From positions 124,001 through 188,000 of the forward strand of contig NZ_JACHGE010000003.1 in NCBI RefSeq assembly GCF_014202225.1: a stretch of 64,000 bases of DNA. The letters are read 5' to 3'. Made by a program: the position numbers and the translations under genes. This DNA comes from Algibacter amylolyticus (lineage in GTDB: Bacteria; Bacteroidota; Bacteroidia; Flavobacteriales; Flavobacteriaceae). Shown one piece after another: positions 1-7,973 of the stretch. Every line of letters starts with the position of its first letter. Positions within the stretch are counted from its first letter, which is position 1. The notes below the pieces were generated by a model. The model had not been told where the DNA came from. It was given only the letters and a program-made list of their open reading frames with translations, and did not search any database.

Positions 1-154
1 GGTAATTGGTTTTTACAAAGGCAATGGAATTGTCGGTCGAGGCATTGTCTGCTACATAAATATCGGCACCTTGACTATGCTGTATTACCGATGGTAAAAA
101 CTGTTGTAATAGTTTTTGTCCGTTCCAGTTTAGTATAACGATTGCAATTTTCAT
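1..154 (-). CDS. Family 2 glycosyltransferase, N-terminal fragment (cut by window edge)
   Basis: Reading the minus strand from the ATG at 152-154 gives about 51 residues starting MKIAIVILNWNGQKLL and continuing to VADNASTDNS. This is the usual N-terminus of GT-A fold family 2 glycosyltransferases: first beta strand, NWN turn, then the nucleotide-binding D-N-A-S-T-D-N-S loop. The rest lies left of the window, so acceptor and catalytic residues cannot be judged. Its ATG overlaps the TGA of the upstream gene by four bases (ATGA), which suggests translational coupling with the HsdR-N protein. The family assignment is firm; the sugar and acceptor are unknown. Confidence 0.85.
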   Translation of the reverse strand, partial: MKIAIVILNWNGQKLLQQFLPSVIQHSQGADIYVADNASTDNSIAFVKTNY

Positions 155-597
155 GATTGGTATTCTGGAATATCTTTTAAAAATTGATAGCGTTCATTTT
201 CAAAATCCATTTGGCAATAATAATGATTTAATCCGTTTGTTACCATTAAAAACGTGGCATTTAACTCTAGGTTATAACGTGCAATTTGATCGAAAGTAGA
301 TTGATTGATGCTTATTTTAGGGGCTTTACATTCTACAATTAAATGAATGCTGCCATTGGGATTATAAACCACAATATCGTAACGTTTTTTTAAATCGTTA
401 ATGATTATTTCTTTCTCAACATTTATTAGCGATAGCGGGTAGCCTTTTTCTTGTACTAAAAACTGAATGCAATGTTGGCGCACCCATTCTTCGGGCTGTA
501 AAACGATAAATTTTTTGCGTATAGGATCGAAAATAGAAACTTTATTTTCGCTATTTTTGAAACGGAATTGATATGTAGGGAAATTTAAATTTTGCAC
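151..597 (-). CDS. Stand-alone type I restriction HsdR N-terminal-domain protein (HSDR_N_2)
   Basis: This 148-residue protein is only the PD-(D/E)XK nuclease-fold domain found at the N-terminus of type I restriction HsdR subunits (PF13588-like). A conserved region near residues 30-60 (VRQHCIQFLV, KGYPLSLINVEKEI) is followed by the nuclease core: RYDIVVYN supplies the acidic residue, and LIVECKAPKI supplies the E-x-K pair. No helicase domain, HsdM or HsdS is nearby, so it is not a restriction system by itself. It is divergent from holA with about 30 bases between starts and is coupled to the glycosyltransferase downstream. Flavobacterial genomes often carry this gene next to holA, which points to a housekeeping or repair role rather than defence; that role is inferred. 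Confidence 0.75.
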   Translation of the reverse strand: MQNLNFPTYQFRFKNSENKVSIFDPIRKKFIVLQPEEWVRQHCIQFLVQEKGYPLSLINVEKEIIINDLKKRYDIVVYNPNGSIHLIVECKAPKISINQSTFDQIARYNLELNATFLMVTNGLNHYYCQMDFENERYQFLKDIPEYQS

Positions 598-629
598 CTC
601 ACAAATTTATCATTATTAAGTCACTTGTA

Positions 630-1664
630 GTGATTTTAATAAAAAATTTTAAAGACACTTTGGACGAAGTAAAACAGCTAGTTACCGATATTAAAAACAA
701 AAACCTTAAGCCCATTTATTTTTTAATGGGTGAAGAGGCTTATTATATTGATAAAATTTCCGATTTTATTGAAAGCTCTGTACTAAGTGAAGAGGAGCGT
801 GGTTTTAACCAAATGGTATTATATGGTAGAGATGTTACCATAGATGATATTGTTGGGCAAGCTAAACGTTTTCCTATGATGGCAGAGTACCAAGTGGTTA
901 TTGTTAAGGAAGCTCAAGATTTATCGCGCCATATTGAAAAACTAGCAGCCTATGCTAAAAATCCGCAACCCTCTACAGTACTTGTAATTAATTACAAATA
1001 CAAAAAGATTGATAAGCGTAAAGGGTTATATAAAGCACTTAAACCGGATTGTGTGGTTTATGAAAGTAAAAAGCTTTATGACAACCAGGTACCCGATTGG
1101 ATTAGGCGTGTATTATCGCCAAAAAACTATACCATTTCACCTAAAGCGGCGCATATGCTTGTTGAGTTTTTAGGGACCGATTTAAGTAAAATTAATAACG
1201 AGCTAGAAAAGCTTCAAATTATTTTAGCCGAAGGCACCCAAATTTCGCCAGATCATATTGAAGAAAATATAGGGATTAGTAAAGACTATAATAATTTTGA
1301 ATTACGAAAGGCTATTGGCGAACGTAATGTGCTTAAAGCGCACAAAATAGTTAATTATTTTGGTGAAAACCCAAAGGATAACCCCATGGTGGTAACGGTT
1401 TCGTTATTGTTTAGTTATTTTTCGCAACTGCTTCATTTTCATGGGTTGAAAGATAAGTCGCCTAGAAGTGTGGCTTCTGCATTAAAGGTGAATCCTTATT
1501 TTGTAAACGATTATATTACTGCTGCTAGAAATTTTCCGATGCGAAAAGTTAGTGCCGTAGTATCGACGTTACGAGAGTTTGATGTAAAGGGTAAAGGTGT
1601 AGGATCTAACGCTGTGCCACAAGGCGATTTGCTTAAAGAGCTTTTGGTTAGAATACTTTCTTAA
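630..1664 (+). CDS. holA: DNA polymerase III subunit delta
   Basis: The product is the clamp-loader delta subunit, which opens the beta sliding clamp within the DNA polymerase III complex. Landmarks are PIYFLMGEEAYYIDK near the N-terminus (delta AAA+-like domain), a central region with VVIVKEAQDL, and a C-terminal collar ending SNAVPQGDLLKELL. Length (about 335-344 aa) fits the family. The start is uncertain: the longest frame opens with GTG at 630, but relatives usually begin near DEVKQLV, which would make the TTG at 660 the start. It is divergent from the HsdR-N protein and is followed by a hairpin repeat rather than a T-tailed terminator. Confidence 0.92.
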   Translation: MILIKNFKDTLDEVKQLVTDIKNKNLKPIYFLMGEEAYYIDKISDFIESSVLSEEERGFNQMVLYGRDVTIDDIVGQAKRFPMMAEYQVVIVKEAQDLSRHIEKLAAYAKNPQPSTVLVINYKYKKIDKRKGLYKALKPDCVVYESKKLYDNQVPDWIRRVLSPKNYTISPKAAHMLVEFLGTDLSKINNELEKLQIILAEGTQISPDHIEENIGISKDYNNFELRKAIGERNVLKAHKIVNYFGENPKDNPMVVTVSLLFSYFSQLLHFHGLKDKSPRSVASALKVNPYFVNDYITAARNFPMRKVSAVVSTLREFDVKGKGVGSNAVPQGDLLKELLVRILS

Positions 1665-1720
1665 AAGGGTTTTGGAATTTTTTAAATTGAGTTACTAAAA
1701 TTTTAATGGTACTAGAATGT

Positions 1721-1808
1721 GCGCTAGGGATAGTAGTGGATAGCCCACAGCCCGACGTAGGAGGTGCGAGGACTTGTAACGAATAGCCCGACCCTTGTGG
1801 TAGCGCCC
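1721..1808 (-). repeat. Structured intergenic repeat, copy A (about 88 bp)
   Basis: This non-coding element sits between the convergent ends of holA and the YfcC gene. Its ends form a perfect 6-bp inverted repeat, GCGCTA (1721-1726) and TAGCGC (1801-1806). Read on the minus strand it starts GGGCGCTACC, continues through a GGGTCGGGCT block, and ends ATCCCTAGCGC. The same architecture is present at 28044-28135 with different stem sequences, so the two form a repeat family. I believe similar elements are scattered through flavobacterial genomes, but that is from memory. The local composition is clearly more GC-rich than the surroundings. Confidence 0.7.
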
Positions 1809-1824
1809 AAATTATTCTATTATT

Positions 1825-3318
1825 TTATAAATAAACAGAAATTGTTAGCACAAGCATAGTAAAAATAAGTAGGATAATTACCAATGGTATAACGAATTTT
1901 AGCCATTTATTATAACCTACTTTTACGATGGCTAAAGATGCCAATATTAATCCTGTTGGGTTTATAAATGCGAATAAGCCCATGCCGTATTGGTAAGCGT
2001 TTACTATCATTTCTCTGCCTATACCAACGCCATCGGCAAGCGGCGATAGGATAGGCATAGTTAATACGGCCATTCCTGAAGATGATGGTATAAAAAAGGA
2101 TAACCCTCCATAAATATAGAGCATAGCGTTAATAAAAACGCCTTTATTCATGCCGTTTGTGGTGTTGCTGGCGTAATATAAAAGGGTGTCGCTAATTTGG
2201 CCGTCGTTCATTATAATAGTGATGCCTCGTGCTATACCAATAATAATAGCTACACCTAGTAAATCGCCGGCGCCTTTTACAAAAACATCGACAAAGGTGT
2301 GTTCTTTTATTTTACCAATGATGCCTATGGCTATGGCGCCCACTAAAAAGGTAACGGTCATTTCTACAAACCACCAATCTAATTGCGATACACCATAAAT
2401 CATGACTACAAAACAAGACATAAAAATGATTAGGATTAGGCGTAACCGAAAGGTTAATTTTATGGATGCATTGGTGCTGTTTCCGAAGTGCTTTTCGATG
2501 GCTTCCTTTTGATCGTAAATTATAGATTTTGTGGGGTCTTTTTTAACACGTTGTGCATACCTTATTATATATAGAATACAGATTAAGGTGCCTAAAAACA
2601 GCATGATAAAACGTCCTGTAATACCGGTGGTCCAATTAATTCCTGCCGCATCTGATGCTATAATTGCAGAAAACGGGTTTGTAGTGGAACACATGGTGCC
2701 AATACAAGAGCCTATATAAATACAGGCAAGCGGCACCATAGCATCGTATTTAGCGGCTAAAAATATGGGAATAAGTATGGGGTAAAAGGCTATGGTCTCT
2801 TCGGCTAAACCAAAGGTGGTTCCGCCAACGGCAATTAAGCTTGTTACCAATATAATAAGGATAAACTCATAACCTTTTAAGGTGTTGGCTAGCCATGATA
2901 TACCAGCATCGAAAGCACTTGTGTAATTTATTATACCTATTAGACCACCTATAATTAGGACTAGAAAAATAATATCGGCACCTTCAATTATTCCCTTTAT
3001 GGGCGATTTAATAAAAGGTATAATACCTTGAGGTTTGGCTTCAACTTGTTGGTATGTATTAGGAATGCTTATAGGTTTCCAAATATCGCCCGATGTAAAT
3101 TTTTCTAATGGAATTTTTATACCAAGGGTGTTTAAGGTTTCTTGAGTAGCATCTAACTGCGTGATTTGCTCCAAACTTGTTTGCGTAAATTTGTTGCTAG
3201 ATGAATTATAGGACAAGGAATCATATTTTCCAGAAGGCACAAACCAAGTTAAAATAGCTACTAATCCAGCTATAATGATTAATATGGTTTGGGCGGTTGG
3301 GAATTTAATTTTTTTCAA
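1825..3318 (-). CDS. YfcC family (DcuC-like) membrane transporter
   Basis: This 497-residue polytopic protein belongs to the YfcC/DcuC carrier group (PF03606 type), whose members move C4-dicarboxylates, amino acids or small peptides. The N-terminus (FPTAQTILIIIAGLVAIL then TWFVPSG) is a family signature, followed by a periplasmic segment of about 75 residues and some ten to twelve hydrophobic helices. The hairpin region GLAEETIAFYPILIPI and the later SSSGMAVLTMPILSPLAD are the conserved re-entrant loops of this fold. It is monocistronic, convergent with holA and divergent from ung. The substrate cannot be assigned from sequence. Confidence 0.85.
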   Translation of the reverse strand: MKKIKFPTAQTILIIIAGLVAILTWFVPSGKYDSLSYNSSSNKFTQTSLEQITQLDATQETLNTLGIKIPLEKFTSGDIWKPISIPNTYQQVEAKPQGIIPFIKSPIKGIIEGADIIFLVLIIGGLIGIINYTSAFDAGISWLANTLKGYEFILIILVTSLIAVGGTTFGLAEETIAFYPILIPIFLAAKYDAMVPLACIYIGSCIGTMCSTTNPFSAIIASDAAGINWTTGITGRFIMLFLGTLICILYIIRYAQRVKKDPTKSIIYDQKEAIEKHFGNSTNASIKLTFRLRLILIIFMSCFVVMIYGVSQLDWWFVEMTVTFLVGAIAIGIIGKIKEHTFVDVFVKGAGDLLGVAIIIGIARGITIIMNDGQISDTLLYYASNTTNGMNKGVFINAMLYIYGGLSFFIPSSSGMAVLTMPILSPLADGVGIGREMIVNAYQYGMGLFAFINPTGLILASLAIVKVGYNKWLKFVIPLVIILLIFTMLVLTISVYL

Positions 3319-3384
3319 GGCTATAAATTTTTAATTAAACGAAAGATAGTACTATTTTAGTTTTTATTAAATATTAACTGAGAA

Positions 3385-4050
3385 ATGAACATTGCAATCC
3401 ACAAAAGTTGGCAACCTTATTTAAAAGAAGAATTTAGTAAACCTTATTTTTTGGACTTAATGCGTTTTGTTGAAACGGAATACAAAAACACGATATGCTA
3501 TCCGCCAAAAGATCAAATTTTTAATGCTTTTAATTATTGTCATTTTGATGATGTAAAAGTGGTTATTCTTGGTCAAGATCCTTATCATGGCGAAGGGCAA
3601 GCTAATGGCTTATGTTTTTCTGTAAATGATGGTGTGGCGCATCCGCCGTCTTTAAAAAATATATTTAAAGAGCTCGAAACCAATTTAGATATACCGTATC
3701 CGGAAAGCGGAAACTTAATGCGTTGGGCAAACCAAGGGGTTTTATTATTGAATGCAACCTTAACCGTTAGAGCTCATGAAGCAGGAAGCCATCAGAAAAA
3801 AGGATGGGAGACTTTTACCGATACTGTAATAAAAACAATAAGCGATAAAAAGGAAAATATTGTGTTTTTGCTTTGGGGCGGATATGCGAAAAAGAAAATA
3901 AAATTAATTGATGTGGAAAAACATGAGGTGTTTACTTCTGGGCATCCATCGCCATTAAGTGCTAATAGAGGTTATTGGTTTGGTAATAAACATTTTTATT
4001 ACACCAATACACATTTGGATAAAAGTGGGTTAGATCGAATTATTTGGTAA
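3385..4050 (+). CDS. ung: Uracil-DNA glycosylase, family 1
   Basis: It removes uracil from DNA as the first step of base excision repair. Motif A, GQDPYHGEGQANGLCFSV (about residues 62-79), holds the catalytic Asp, and motif B, HPSPLSANRG (about 187-196), holds the catalytic His and minor-groove loop. At 221 aa it is full length for the family. The start is the ATG at 3385, 66 bases from the divergent YfcC start. A short minus-strand ORF overlaps its 3' end by about ten bases. Confidence 0.97.
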   Translation: MNIAIHKSWQPYLKEEFSKPYFLDLMRFVETEYKNTICYPPKDQIFNAFNYCHFDDVKVVILGQDPYHGEGQANGLCFSVNDGVAHPPSLKNIFKELETNLDIPYPESGNLMRWANQGVLLLNATLTVRAHEAGSHQKKGWETFTDTVIKTISDKKENIVFLLWGGYAKKKIKLIDVEKHEVFTSGHPSPLSANRGYWFGNKHFYYTNTHLDKSGLDRIIW

Positions 4051-4159
4051 ACAATTGGTTTTCGTTTTCTCTTTTATTTTTATACAAAATGTGTAAAAGA
4101 AAAAAGAATGCCAGTATTATTGAGGCAAATAATATAACTATAGATATAATGTTTAACAT
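4040..4159 (-). CDS. Putative 39-residue single-span membrane peptide
   Basis: Reverse translation from the ATG at 4157-4159 gives 39 codons and a TAA at 4040-4042. The peptide starts MLNIISIVILFAS, has one hydrophobic span of about 22 residues and ends in a basic, polar tail (LYKNKRENENQLFTK). The positive tail predicts an N-out, C-in orientation. It ends inside the last codons of ung. An upstream motif, GTGACCAAAA, about 40 bases before the start is shared with the small gene at 4371-4553. No family is recognised. Support is the coding-like architecture and the shared upstream motif, not homology. Confidence 0.4.
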   Translation of the reverse strand: MLNIISIVILFASIILAFFFLLHILYKNKRENENQLFTK

Positions 4160-4370
4160 AATTTTTTGTGTTATAAGTTAGACACGAAAAATATATTTTG
4201 GTCACATATAACAAGTACAATTTTTTAACGCATACAATAAAAATTGTCTGTGTAGAAAGTTATTGAGCTGTTAGGTTGACGTTTAGAGTATTGCTAATGC
4301 TATATATCCATGTATTGTATAGCATAAATGTTTTTATGACTTTTATAAATAAGTGGTAAACATTAAAACA

Positions 4371-4553
4371 TTAACTACCAGTAGCACCAAGGGTTTGAGT
4401 AGTAGGAGCAACGGTTAATCGGGTTCTTAATACAACAGGTTTTTTGTCTATTTTATTTTTTTTAATAGTCTTGTTACAACTTAGTTTAAGTAGCACAAGA
4501 TTAAAGATTACAAGTCCAGTAAAAATTAGAGTAGTTGTTAGTAACATTGGCAT
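4371..4553 (-). CDS. Small membrane peptide, duplicate copy 1 (60 aa)
   Basis: The 60-residue product has a hydrophobic N-terminal span (MPMLLTTTLIFTGLVIFNLV), a cysteine just after it (KLSCNKTIK), and a polar C-terminal segment containing RTRLTVAPTTQTLGATGS. It is about 87% identical (52 of 60 residues) to the peptide at 4982-5164. Nine of the codons that differ between the copies are synonymous and eight are not, which points to purifying selection and real coding. Neither copy resembles a family I know. A single-span membrane peptide or a processed, exported peptide are both possible. Confidence 0.6.
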   Translation of the reverse strand: MPMLLTTTLIFTGLVIFNLVLLKLSCNKTIKKNKIDKKPVVLRTRLTVAPTTQTLGATGS

Positions 4554-4981
4554 TTAAGATTTTTAGTGAGACCCTAAGTTTATTTTTTGGTCACAATTAC
4601 AATTAAAAAGCTTTATTGCTAACTAATTAAGATATATCTAATTATATGAGTTATAAAGGGTTAATAAAGGATATATAGAAGAGGCTTTTAGTCTCAATTT
4701 TTCCCTTTACGATGCGTTGAAATATTATAAAACGAAAGTATTGGAGTGAAAATAACGAGTAATAGAATAAAAAGTAATTAAAATATAAAGATTGATGTTA
4801 GTGAAAAGACAAAATTAACACCATAAAATAGCGTAAAGTGCTCTCGTTTAATTGTTAACGAGCTATTTAAAAAACAAAATACTTAGGGCCTTTAGAAGGT
4901 GAAAAGTGATAAAAACAAAACAGGCAATAAAATAAAAATATTTTATTGCCGTTGGTATATCAATCGCAAAAAATACTAGTA
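4554..4981. other. Gene-poor spacer between the two small-peptide genes
   Basis: About 430 bases with no supported gene. The contents I can name are the GTGACCAAAA motif on the minus strand at about 4585-4594 upstream of copy 1, and the 12-bp hairpin at 4923-4950 that probably ends copy 2. The rest is AT-rich with many stops in all frames. Confidence 0.6.
4923..4950 (-). terminator. Hairpin terminator of small-peptide copy 2
   Basis: A perfect 12-bp stem, GGCAATAAAATA with its complement, encloses a 4-base loop. On the minus strand it is followed by a T-rich run (TGTTTTGTTTTTAT). It lies about 30 bases past the stop of the gene at 4982-5164, as expected for an intrinsic terminator. Confidence 0.65.
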
Positions 4982-5164
4982 TTAACTACCAGTAGCTGCA
5001 AGTGTTTGCGTAGTAGGAGCAACGGTTAAGCGTGTTCTTAAAACAACAGGTTTTTTGTCAACTTTTTGAGCTTTAATAGTCTTGTTACAACTTAATTTAA
5101 GTAGTAACAGATTAAAGATTACAAGACCAGAAAGAATTAGAGTAATTGTTAGTAACATAGGCAT
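4982..5164 (-). CDS. Small membrane peptide, duplicate copy 2 (60 aa)
   Basis: The ORF can be extended to 5212 (76 aa), but the ATG at 5162-5164 gives a 60-residue protein that aligns end to end with copy 1, so I prefer it. It has the same hydrophobic N-terminal span, the same KLSCNKTIK cysteine region and a C-terminal RTRLTVAPTTQTLAATGS. A promoter matching the Bacteroidota consensus lies upstream at 5253-5282 and a strong hairpin lies downstream, so this copy has a complete transcription unit. No recognised family. Confidence 0.65.
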   Translation of the reverse strand: MPMLLTITLILSGLVIFNLLLLKLSCNKTIKAQKVDKKPVVLRTRLTVAPTTQTLAATGS

Positions 5165-5252
5165 ACAAGATTTAGAGTCCGACAATTTACATATTAATCC
5201 GCTAAACAGCAAGCAATTGTCAGTAAAATAATAATTTGTTTGTTGTTCGATA

Positions 5253-5282
5253 CAAAATTAACAAATGTTTAGCATCTATCAA
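5253..5282 (-). promoter_or_regulatory. Bacteroidota-type promoter for small-peptide copy 2
   Basis: On the minus strand TTG (5282-5280) is followed by a 19-base spacer and TAATTTTG (5260-5253). This fits the TTG-N17-23-TAnnTTTG consensus of Bacteroidota housekeeping promoters. Transcription would begin near 5247, giving a leader of about 80 bases to the preferred start at 5164. Confidence 0.6.
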
Positions 5283-5510
5283 TACTTAGTTGTACGTATT
5301 TTAGTATTTTTAAGATATAGTCAATTTCTTAAGTAAAAAATTGAGTTATCGTTATTTTGAGGTACTTTTTTTTGGTGACAATTCAATAAAACGCTTAAAT
5401 AATATAACCATCTAAAAATCAACATATTCGCTATTTTTGTGCTATTTTTTTTAAATCGAAAGGGTGTTTTGCTTAAATAAATTTATTTTTGGGTAAAATT
5501 ATAGTTAATT

Positions 5511-6350
5511 ATGAATCAACCGGAATGGGTCGTAGCCAAAGAATACCAGGACATCACTTATAAAAAGTGTAATGGTGTTGCTAGAATAGCGTTTAATAGA
5601 CCAAATGTTCGAAATGCATTTCGACCAAAAACAACAAGCGAATTATATGACGCTTTTTATGATGCAAACGAAGATGTTAATATTGGAGTTGTGTTATTAT
5701 CTGCCGAAGGACCATCAACAAAAGATGGTGTGTATTCATTTTGTAGTGGAGGCGATCAAAAGGCAAGAGGAAAACAAGGTTATGTAGGGGAAGATGGGTA
5801 TCATCGTTTAAATATACTAGAGGTTCAACGTTTAATTCGTTTTATGCCTATGGCTGTTATAGCTGTAGTTCCTGGTTGGGCTGTAGGTGGCGGACACAGT
5901 TTACATGTGGTTTGCGATTTAACTCTTGCAAGTAAAGAGCATGCTATTTTTAAACAAACCGATGCCGATGTAACAAGTTTTGATGGTGGATATGGATCGG
6001 CCTATTTAGCAAAAATGGTAGGGCAGAAAAAAGCAAGAGAGATATTTTTCTTAGGTCGTAACTACTCGGCTCAAGAAGCTTTTGAAATGGGAATGGTTAA
6101 TGCTGTAGTACCTCATGATGAGCTAGAATCTACAGCATACGAATGGGCTCAAGAAATTCTTGGAAAATCGCCAACATCCATTAAAATGCTTAAGTTCGCT
6201 ATGAATTTAACCGATGATGGTATGGTAGGGCAACAAGTTTTTGCTGGTGAAGCTACACGTTTAGTTTATATGACCGATGAAGCCAAAGAGGGCAGAAATG
6301 CCTTTCTAGAAAAACGTAAGCCTAATTTTGATAAAAAATGGATTCCTTAA
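5511..6350 (+). CDS. menB: 1,4-dihydroxy-2-naphthoyl-CoA synthase
   Basis: This crotonase-fold enzyme closes the second ring of the naphthoquinone by converting o-succinylbenzoyl-CoA to dihydroxynaphthoyl-CoA. Recognisable parts are RPNVRNAFRPKT, the oxyanion-hole and CoA region SGGDQKARG, WAVGGGHSLHVVCDLTLAS, and the family-specific DVTSFDGGYGSAYLA. It is 279 aa, full length. TATTTTTG boxes at 5432-5439 and 5484-5491 could serve as the -7 element; neither has a good upstream TTG. It opens the menaquinone block, and its TAA is followed directly by the ATG of menA. Confidence 0.96.
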   Translation: MNQPEWVVAKEYQDITYKKCNGVARIAFNRPNVRNAFRPKTTSELYDAFYDANEDVNIGVVLLSAEGPSTKDGVYSFCSGGDQKARGKQGYVGEDGYHRLNILEVQRLIRFMPMAVIAVVPGWAVGGGHSLHVVCDLTLASKEHAIFKQTDADVTSFDGGYGSAYLAKMVGQKKAREIFFLGRNYSAQEAFEMGMVNAVVPHDELESTAYEWAQEILGKSPTSIKMLKFAMNLTDDGMVGQQVFAGEATRLVYMTDEAKEGRNAFLEKRKPNFDKKWIP

Positions 6351-7259
6351 ATGGGAAATTTTTCGACTTGGATTTCTGCAATGCGGTTACGGACATTGCC
6401 ACTTTCTATTGCCGGTATTATAATAGCAGGGTGTTTAGCCCATTATAATGGTGTTTTTAAATGGAATATTTTTATACTTGCTATTCTTACAACTTTAAGT
6501 TTTCAAATATTATCTAATCTTGCTAACGATTATGGTGATGGTATAAAAGGAACAGATAATGAAGATAGAATTGGTCCAGTTCGGGCTATTCAATCTGGGA
6601 ATATAACTCCCGAAGAACTTTTTAATGGTATTAAATTAAATATTTTAATATCTATTATTCTAGCTTTTGCGCTTATCTTTTCGGCATTTGGAGTTAAACA
6701 TTTTTTGCTAACCATATTCTTTTTTGGGTTAGCTATTGTCTCTGTTGTCGCTGCAATTCGTTATACCGTAGGTAATAGCGCTTATGGTTACAAGGGATTA
6801 GGAGACATTTTTGTTTTTGTTTTTTTTGGGTTAATTAGCGTTATCGGAGCTTATGTTTTATTTGCAAAACAAGTAGATCACGTTACCTTTTTACCCGCAT
6901 TTACAATAGGTTTATTGAGTACAGGTGTATTAAACCTGAATAATATGCGAGATAGATTGTCTGATGCTAAGGCTAATAAAATTACGCTTGCGGTTAAATT
7001 GGGAGAGAAAAAAGTTAAACGCTACCATAACGTTTTGGTTTTAGGTGCCATTATCCTATCTGGGTTATTCGGGATACTGTATTATACATCTCCGTATAAT
7101 TTAATTTTCATGATTACCTATGTGCCATTATTACTTCATTTAAAACGCGTTAATGCGAATAAGGAACCCAAACTTTTAGACCCAGAATTAAAAATACTAG
7201 CCTTAACAACAGTGTTATTAGCAATTTTATTAGGAATAGGACATTTACTTCCATTTTAG
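6351..7259 (+). CDS. menA: 1,4-dihydroxy-2-naphthoate polyprenyltransferase
   Basis: This integral membrane UbiA-family prenyltransferase attaches the polyprenyl tail to dihydroxynaphthoate to make demethylmenaquinone. The aspartate-rich first motif is NLANDYGDGIKGTDNEDR (about residues 55-72), and the second is NNMRDRLSDAKANK (about 197-210). Around eight hydrophobic helices are visible. The length of 302 aa fits. It starts on the base after the menB stop, so translation is almost certainly coupled. Confidence 0.96.
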   Translation: MGNFSTWISAMRLRTLPLSIAGIIIAGCLAHYNGVFKWNIFILAILTTLSFQILSNLANDYGDGIKGTDNEDRIGPVRAIQSGNITPEELFNGIKLNILISIILAFALIFSAFGVKHFLLTIFFFGLAIVSVVAAIRYTVGNSAYGYKGLGDIFVFVFFGLISVIGAYVLFAKQVDHVTFLPAFTIGLLSTGVLNLNNMRDRLSDAKANKITLAVKLGEKKVKRYHNVLVLGAIILSGLFGILYYTSPYNLIFMITYVPLLLHLKRVNANKEPKLLDPELKILALTTVLLAILLGIGHLLPF

Positions 7260-7295
7260 TATATTTAGTACTCATAAACTTATAATTTATTTTTA

Positions 7296-7973
7296 ATGAA
7301 AATCACATTCTACGGTCATGCTAGTTTAGGAATTCAAATAAAGGATATCAACATTCTTGTAGATCCTTTTATTAGTCCCAACGAAAAAGCATCTCAAATA
7401 GATATTAATACGCTTAAAGCGGATTATATTTTGGTTACACATGCACATCAAGATCATATTGTAGATGTTGAAGCTATTGCAAAACGTACGGGCGCAGTTG
7501 TTATTTCAAACTATGAAATTGTTAATTATTTCGGTGCACTTGGTATCGATGGACATCCTATGAACCATGGTGGTAAATGGGATTTTGAGTTTGGTACCGT
7601 TAAGTACGTAAATGCCATACACACCTCGTCGTTTCCAGATGGAAGTTACGGTGGTCAACCTGGTGGATTTGTAATTGAAGGTGAGCATAAGAATATTTAT
7701 ATAGCCGGCGATACAGCCTTAACTTTCGATATGAAATTAATTCCGCTTCAAACCAAGTTAGATTTAGCAATTTTACCAATAGGCGATAATTTTACTATGG
7801 GTGTAGATGATGCTATTATAGCCAGCGATTTTATAGATTGTGATAAAGTAATGGGATATCATTATGATACTTTCGGTTACATTGAAATAGACCATGAAGT
7901 GGCAAAACGAAAATTCTTTGAAAGGGATAAAGATTTAATGCTTTTGGAAATTGGAGATTTTATTGAACTATAA
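7296..7973 (+). CDS. UPF0173 family metal-dependent hydrolase (metallo-beta-lactamase fold)
   Basis: The metal-binding HxHxDH motif reads THAHQDHI (about residues 48-55), preceded by the DPFISPN strand typical of UPF0173 proteins, with later metal ligands in YIAGDTALTFD and GYHYDTFGYI. At 225 aa it is the normal family length. The physiological substrate of the family is unknown to me. It lies 36 bases after menA and ends immediately before the ATG of menC, so it is co-transcribed with menaquinone genes; whether it acts on a pathway intermediate is not shown. Confidence 0.85.
   Translation: MKITFYGHASLGIQIKDINILVDPFISPNEKASQIDINTLKADYILVTHAHQDHIVDVEAIAKRTGAVVISNYEIVNYFGALGIDGHPMNHGGKWDFEFGTVKYVNAIHTSSFPDGSYGGQPGGFVIEGEHKNIYIAGDTALTFDMKLIPLQTKLDLAILPIGDNFTMGVDDAIIASDFIDCDKVMGYHYDTFGYIEIDHEVAKRKFFERDKDLMLLEIGDFIEL

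Noticed and set aside
4297-4325. ATGCTATA/TATAGCAT hairpin downstream of small-peptide copy 1
   Set aside because: The 13-base loop and lack of a T run make it a poor terminator; chance pairing in AT-rich DNA is likely.
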